Positions 39,949-43,155 of a DNA stretch of 43,155 bases are shown one piece after another (the stretch's first letter is position 1; each line of letters begins with the position of its first letter). The translations under genes and the position numbers were made by a program. Under the pieces are notes generated by a model. It had not been told where the DNA came from. It made no database searches and worked only from the letters and a program-made list of their open reading frames with translations. The DNA lies in assembly GCA_030524125.1 (NCBI GenBank), contig JAUNHB010000003.1, positions 22,847-66,001 of the forward strand, read 5' to 3'. Source of the DNA: Eubacteriales bacterium. GTDB lineage: Bacteria; Bacillota; Clostridia; Lachnospirales; Lachnospiraceae.

Positions 39949-41037
39949 ATGAAGAAATGGATGGGGATCGCGCTGGCCGGGACTCTGGCCGTTCTGACGG
40001 GCGGCTGCGCCCGCGGCGGGCAGACGGAGGCGCAGGCGCAGACCGTAGAATACATGGAGGAAACAGAAGACAGACTGCCTGAGAGAGATCCGGAGGCGGA
40101 CCGTCTGGAGCAGGTGCAGGAGTCCGGCGTCCTGCTGATCGGGATCTCGCCGGATTATGCGCCGTTCGCATTTCCGGACGAGACGAAGGATGGTCAGGAG
40201 GCTGCCTGCGCGGGCAGCGACGTGAGACTGGGACAGTATATCGCGGATACGCTGGGCGTGGAAGCGGCGTTTGTGCAGATGGAGTTTGACGAGTGTCTGG
40301 AGGCCGCAGGGGAAGGAACCGTGGACATGGTGCTTCTCGGGATGCTGGCAAAGACGGAGAGAAAAAAATATGTGGATTTTACGGACGTCTATTATCAGCC
40401 GGGCCGTCAGGTCCTGCTGGTGAAGGAGAGCGAGCGGGAGACCTGCAAGGAGCTGGACGATCTCTCCGGAAAGACCGTGGCGGCTCAGTATGGAACGCTG
40501 CAGGCGCAGCTGATCACGGAGCAGCTCCCGGAGAGCTATATGGAGCTGACGGACGCGGTGACCGACAGTCTGGAGATGCTCCGGTCCGGAGACGCGGACG
40601 CGGTGGCGCTGGACGAGACGGTGGCGGAGCATATTCTGGAGGAGTATACAGAGCTGGCGGAAGCGGAGGCGTCGTTCGAGTACGAAGGACAGGGCATCGT
40701 GGGCGGCGTGGTGAAGGACCAGGGCGCATTTTTGAGGGCGGTGAACGCGGCCATCGGTCAGGCGACGGAGGGAGACCTTTATTTTGACTGGCTGGCGTCA
40801 GCCACGCAGCAGGCGGCAAAGAAGAATCAGGAAATCGACCGGACGGAACTGACCAGACAGCGCGACCGGACGAAGACTCAAAATCAAACGACGACGCAGC
40901 AAAGCGGAGGGACGTCGAGCCCGTCGGCGCAGCCGACCGACCCAGCAGCGCAGCCGACTGACCCGGTGGCGGGGACGACCGATCCTGCCGCACAGCCAGC
41001 CGACCCGGCGGCGGGAGCCGCGTCTCCGGGCGTCTGA
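39949..41037 (+). CDS. Amino-acid-type solute-binding lipoprotein with Pro/Thr/Asp tail
   Basis: A 362-residue lipoprotein: signal sequence ending LTGGC (Cys20), then a family 3 solute-binding fold (about 50-285: VLLIGISPDYAPFAF, ADTLGVEAAFVQMEFDECLEA, VDMVLLGMLAKTERKKYVDFTDVYY, LSGKTVAAQYGTLQAQL). The last 75 residues are low-complexity, with repeated QPTDPAA/PTDPVA units. Such proteins bind amino acids for ABC uptake, but permease and ATPase genes are absent nearby. ATG 39949 has AAGGA eight bases before it. The tail looks like a spacer or wall-exposed linker and is unusual because lipoproteins are anchored at the N-terminus. Confidence 0.88.
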   Translation: MKKWMGIALAGTLAVLTGGCARGGQTEAQAQTVEYMEETEDRLPERDPEADRLEQVQESGVLLIGISPDYAPFAFPDETKDGQEAACAGSDVRLGQYIADTLGVEAAFVQMEFDECLEAAGEGTVDMVLLGMLAKTERKKYVDFTDVYYQPGRQVLLVKESERETCKELDDLSGKTVAAQYGTLQAQLITEQLPESYMELTDAVTDSLEMLRSGDADAVALDETVAEHILEEYTELAEAEASFEYEGQGIVGGVVKDQGAFLRAVNAAIGQATEGDLYFDWLASATQQAAKKNQEIDRTELTRQRDRTKTQNQTTTQQSGGTSSPSAQPTDPAAQPTDPVAGTTDPAAQPADPAAGAASPGV

Positions 41038-41158
41038 CCGGAGACGCAGAAGATCCGGAATCGTCGTGACGTGCCGGTTCGCCGGCAAAGAGGCAGGCCG
41101 CGCGCCGTTTCCTGCAAAAGCTGCGGAAATATCCGTGGCGGGCAGACAAAAAGAATGA

Positions 41159-41164
41159 TATAAT
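41159..41164 (+). promoter_or_regulatory. Extended -10 promoter of the DUF1653 gene
   Basis: TGA-TATAAT with no good -35. The start is expected near 41171, just before a 16-base palindrome TCGGCGGATCCGCCGA (41173-41188) followed by TTTT, which would form a small hairpin at the very 5' end of the RNA. Confidence 0.5.
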
Positions 41165-41217
41165 GAGAGACGTCGGCGGATCCGCCGATTTTGAGGTCTG
41201 AAAGGAAGTGAAAGAGG

Positions 41218-41814
41218 ATGCGTGACATCAGGCAAGGACAGTTTTACAGACACTTCAAGGGCGGCCTGTATCAGATCGTAGCGGTGGCGAAGCATTCGGA
41301 GACCGGAGAGCGCATGGTAGTCTATCAGGCGCTGTACGGAGATTTTGGCGTCTATGTACGCCCCTACGGGATGTTCGCGGGCGAGGTGGATCATGAGAAA
41401 TATCCGTCTGTGACGCAGCGCTACCGCTTTGAACTGGAGGAGCAGCGGGACACGGAAGAAGTAAAGCGCTGGCCGGAGGAGCGGCAGGATACAGAAGAAG
41501 CGGGAAGCGGGCCGGAGGACGGCGGGATCAAGGACGGGCCGGACAAGACCGGAGTGAAGCGGCCGGCAGAAGGAACGGAGAGCCCCGCAGACGGCGTCAA
41601 CCCGATCCTGCTGGAATTTCTGGACGCGGACACGCTGGAGGAAAAGCTTCATATTTTGTCGTACAATCGAAACCGCGTGGATGAGTCGCTGCTGAACAGC
41701 ATTGCGATCTCGCTGGACCTGGTGGTGGAGAAAAAGGGGCTTCAGGAAAAATTCGACGAGATCCTGAACTGTCTGTCCATGATGAAGCATTTTGAGTGCA
41801 ATCGTCTTCGATAA
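41218..41814 (+). CDS. DUF1653 family protein with extra C-terminal domain
   Basis: A 198-residue protein. Residues 1-75 (RQGQFYRHFKGGLYQIVAVAKHSETGERMVVYQALYGDFGVYVRPYGMFAGEVDH) are the DUF1653 fold, a small beta-barrel of unknown function. A charged linker follows (about 76-128), then a helical C-terminal region (129-198). Standalone DUF1653 proteins are usually 70-100 residues, so the second half is an addition. A GAGG site precedes the ATG. Its role is unknown. The Mrp gene follows after 30 bases and may share the transcript. Confidence 0.85.
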   Translation: MRDIRQGQFYRHFKGGLYQIVAVAKHSETGERMVVYQALYGDFGVYVRPYGMFAGEVDHEKYPSVTQRYRFELEEQRDTEEVKRWPEERQDTEEAGSGPEDGGIKDGPDKTGVKRPAEGTESPADGVNPILLEFLDADTLEEKLHILSYNRNRVDESLLNSIAISLDLVVEKKGLQEKFDEILNCLSMMKHFECNRLR

Positions 41815-41844
41815 AAATACCAAGAGAATAGGAGAAGTCACAAT

Positions 41845-42693
41845 ATGGCGGAAAAATCATGCAGCAGCGCAGGCTGCACAAAGGAAAGCTGCGAAGGATG
41901 TCCAGGCGCGCAGGGAGCGGCGAAGCCGCAGAGCATGCTGGCCGCGCCGAATCCCGGTTCTCACATCCATAAGGTGATCGGGATCGTCAGCGGAAAGGGC
42001 GGCGTCGGAAAATCCATGGTCACGGCGTCCCTCGCAAATCTGATGAAAAAACAGGGCTACACGGTGGGAATCCTGGACGCGGACATCACCGGGCCGTCGA
42101 TCCCGAAGATGTACGGCCTCCACGGCCCGGCGGAGATGGAAGGGGAGTCCATTCGACCGGTCACGACGGCCAACGGCATTCCGGTCATGTCCATCAACCT
42201 CCTTCTGCCCGACGAGGAGTCGCCGGTCATCTGGAGAGGCCCGATCCTGGCCAACATGGTCAAGCAGTTTTGGAGCGACGTGGCGTGGGGCGAGCTCGAT
42301 TATCTGTTCGTGGATATGCCTCCCGGAACCGGGGACGTGCCGCTGACGGTATTTCAGTCCATCCCGGTGGACGGCATCGTCATGGTCACCTCGCCGCAGG
42401 AGCTTGTGGGCCTGATCGTGAAGAAGGCGCTCAATATGGCCAGAAGTATGCAGATCCCGGTATTGGGACTGGTGGAAAATTACAGCTATGTGGTATGCCC
42501 GGACTGCGGAAAGGAATTCCGCATCTTCGGAGAGAGCGGGCTGGACGCGCTGTCTGAGGAGCTGGGTATTCCTGTCCTCGGACGTCTGCCCATCGAGCCG
42601 AAGCTGGCCGAGCTGGCGGGCGGAAGCTTCGCCGAGGCGGAGAATCCGTATCTGTCCGCGGCCGAGGATCTCCTCATAGCGCTGGAGGGATAA
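41845..42693 (+). CDS. Mrp/NBP35 family iron-sulfur carrier ATPase
   Basis: A 282-residue P-loop protein. The deviant Walker A GKGGVGKS (50-57), DADITGPSIPKM, DYLFVDMPPGTGDVPLTV and MVTSPQELV are Mrp marks. C218-x2-C221 in VCPDCGKEF binds the shared 4Fe-4S cluster at the dimer interface. An N-terminal Cys-rich segment (Cys6, 11, 16, 19) resembles the eukaryotic NBP35 cluster site and is typical of clostridial members. It probably carries and delivers iron-sulfur clusters in the cytoplasm. AGGAG lies before the ATG. Confidence 0.95.
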   Translation: MAEKSCSSAGCTKESCEGCPGAQGAAKPQSMLAAPNPGSHIHKVIGIVSGKGGVGKSMVTASLANLMKKQGYTVGILDADITGPSIPKMYGLHGPAEMEGESIRPVTTANGIPVMSINLLLPDEESPVIWRGPILANMVKQFWSDVAWGELDYLFVDMPPGTGDVPLTVFQSIPVDGIVMVTSPQELVGLIVKKALNMARSMQIPVLGLVENYSYVVCPDCGKEFRIFGESGLDALSEELGIPVLGRLPIEPKLAELAGGSFAEAENPYLSAAEDLLIALEG

Positions 42694-42712
42694 GGATCTC
42701 CTCCGGCAGCGG

Positions 42713-42746
42713 ATCCGCGCGGGCACAGACCATTCCCGCGCCGGAT
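42713..42746 (+). terminator. Hairpin between convergent Mrp and YdcF genes
   Basis: An 11-bp GC stem with one bulged G (42713-42723 with 42735-42746), loop of 11 bases, no T-run. It touches the YdcF stop codon. Confidence 0.4.
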
Positions 42747-43155
42747 TAGTACAGCCAGAAATCCTTCACGATCGCGAAAAATTCCCGGAACAGATTGGCG
42801 GGCTGGGTGATCAGGTCGCTTTTTGCCGGGATGGCGCTGACGTTCTCGTAGCCCAGCGTCCCGGCCAGATGAAGGGCCCGGCAGACGTGGAAGCCGTTGG
42901 TGATGACGCCGACGGACGCGCCGTCCGGGATCAGTTCGGCGGAGAAGGTCAGATTTTCCCTCGTGTTGGTGGAGCGGTCCTCCGTCACGATCCGGTCCGG
43001 GTCCAGCCCCCGCTCCGTCAGATATGTTTTCATGGCCTCGGCCTCGGCGCACGGCTCGTTGCCGCCCTGTCCTCCGGATACGATAAAGATCGTGTCCGGA
43101 TTTTTTTATGGGTCGGATAGACCCAGTTGAGTACGTTGGAGTTTCTCCACAGAGA
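42746..43155 (-). pseudogene. YdcF-family (DUF218) gene, frame broken by one base; partial
   Basis: The C-terminal part is encoded from about 43108 down to the stop at 42746: KNPDTIFIVSGGQG, EAEAMKTYLTERGLD, EDRSTNTRENL and GVITNGFHVCRAL are clear DUF218/YdcF motifs. Directly upstream in this frame is a TAA. The preceding sequence NVLNWVYPTHKK, which belongs to the same family pattern, reads in another frame, and the switch falls in a run of seven A (T on the plus strand, 43101-43107). One more A would restore a continuous protein. This is either a sequencing error in a homopolymer, a true frameshift, or slippage at the A-run. The N-terminus is outside the window. If the frame is intact in reality, it is a membrane-linked DUF218 protein of unknown substrate. 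Confidence 0.75.

Overview
The window looks like chromosome of a spore-forming, GC-rich member of the Clostridia, most likely Lachnospiraceae. This rests on a spoVAE gene, a preQ1-controlled queT gene, a YtrA-ClpC-RadA cluster, SfsA and MutY of clostridial type, and strong AGGAGG-type ribosome binding sites. The species assignment is inference. Most of the window is dense housekeeping sequence, with about 36 genes in short same-strand units. Two tRNA genes and one clear riboswitch are present. I see no insertion sequence, phage module or CRISPR array.

Layout. 1-2034: the 3' end of a large protein of unknown function, then a small YbjN/secretion-chaperone-like protein; these use bases differently from the rest and may be the end of an accessory locus. 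2197-3708: an amidohydrolase and a convergent HAD phosphatase. 3871-7895: sfsA-mutY-glf-glycosyltransferase, the last overlapping tail to tail with a PAP2 phosphatase (7788-8522). 8731-9651: preQ1-I riboswitch plus queT, facing a lone spoVAE. 9788-15905: tRNA-Glu, then a zinc-ribbon protein, a DegV protein, a TPR/acidic-repeat/ATPase protein and an ABC-F protein, closed by a bidirectional terminator. 16016-18568 (minus): a FabK/nitronate-monooxygenase-like flavoprotein with a FabT-type operator, a lone ABC solute-binding lipoprotein and a small membrane protein divergent from pcrA (18737-20953). 21028-23237: small membrane protein, acyltransferase, lipoprotein. 23451-29827: pyrF-pyrK-pyrD-pyrE, then three small membrane proteins and an M29-like aminopeptidase. 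29939-33391: purE-purM-purN-purD. 33392-34006: the only long gene-free stretch, packed with hairpins. 34007-39656: a cohesin-like surface protein, then a YtrA-type regulator, clpC and radA. 39767-43155: tRNA-Trp, a solute-binding lipoprotein, a DUF1653 protein, an Mrp/NBP35 ATPase and a YdcF-family gene whose frame is broken by one base.

How the genes fit together. The pyr cluster supplies the last steps of UMP synthesis; the pur cluster supplies four separated steps of IMP synthesis, the other pur genes being outside the window. glf with the adjacent glycosyltransferase suggests a galactofuranose-containing glycan. PcrA, MutY and RadA are DNA maintenance functions; ClpC, probably autoregulated through its YtrA-type neighbour, is protein quality control. 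The least explained parts are the hairpin-rich region at 33.4-33.9 kb, the first two genes, the acidic-repeat ATPase at 11262-14090 and the 27-bp palindrome over the start of transcription at 17119-17145.
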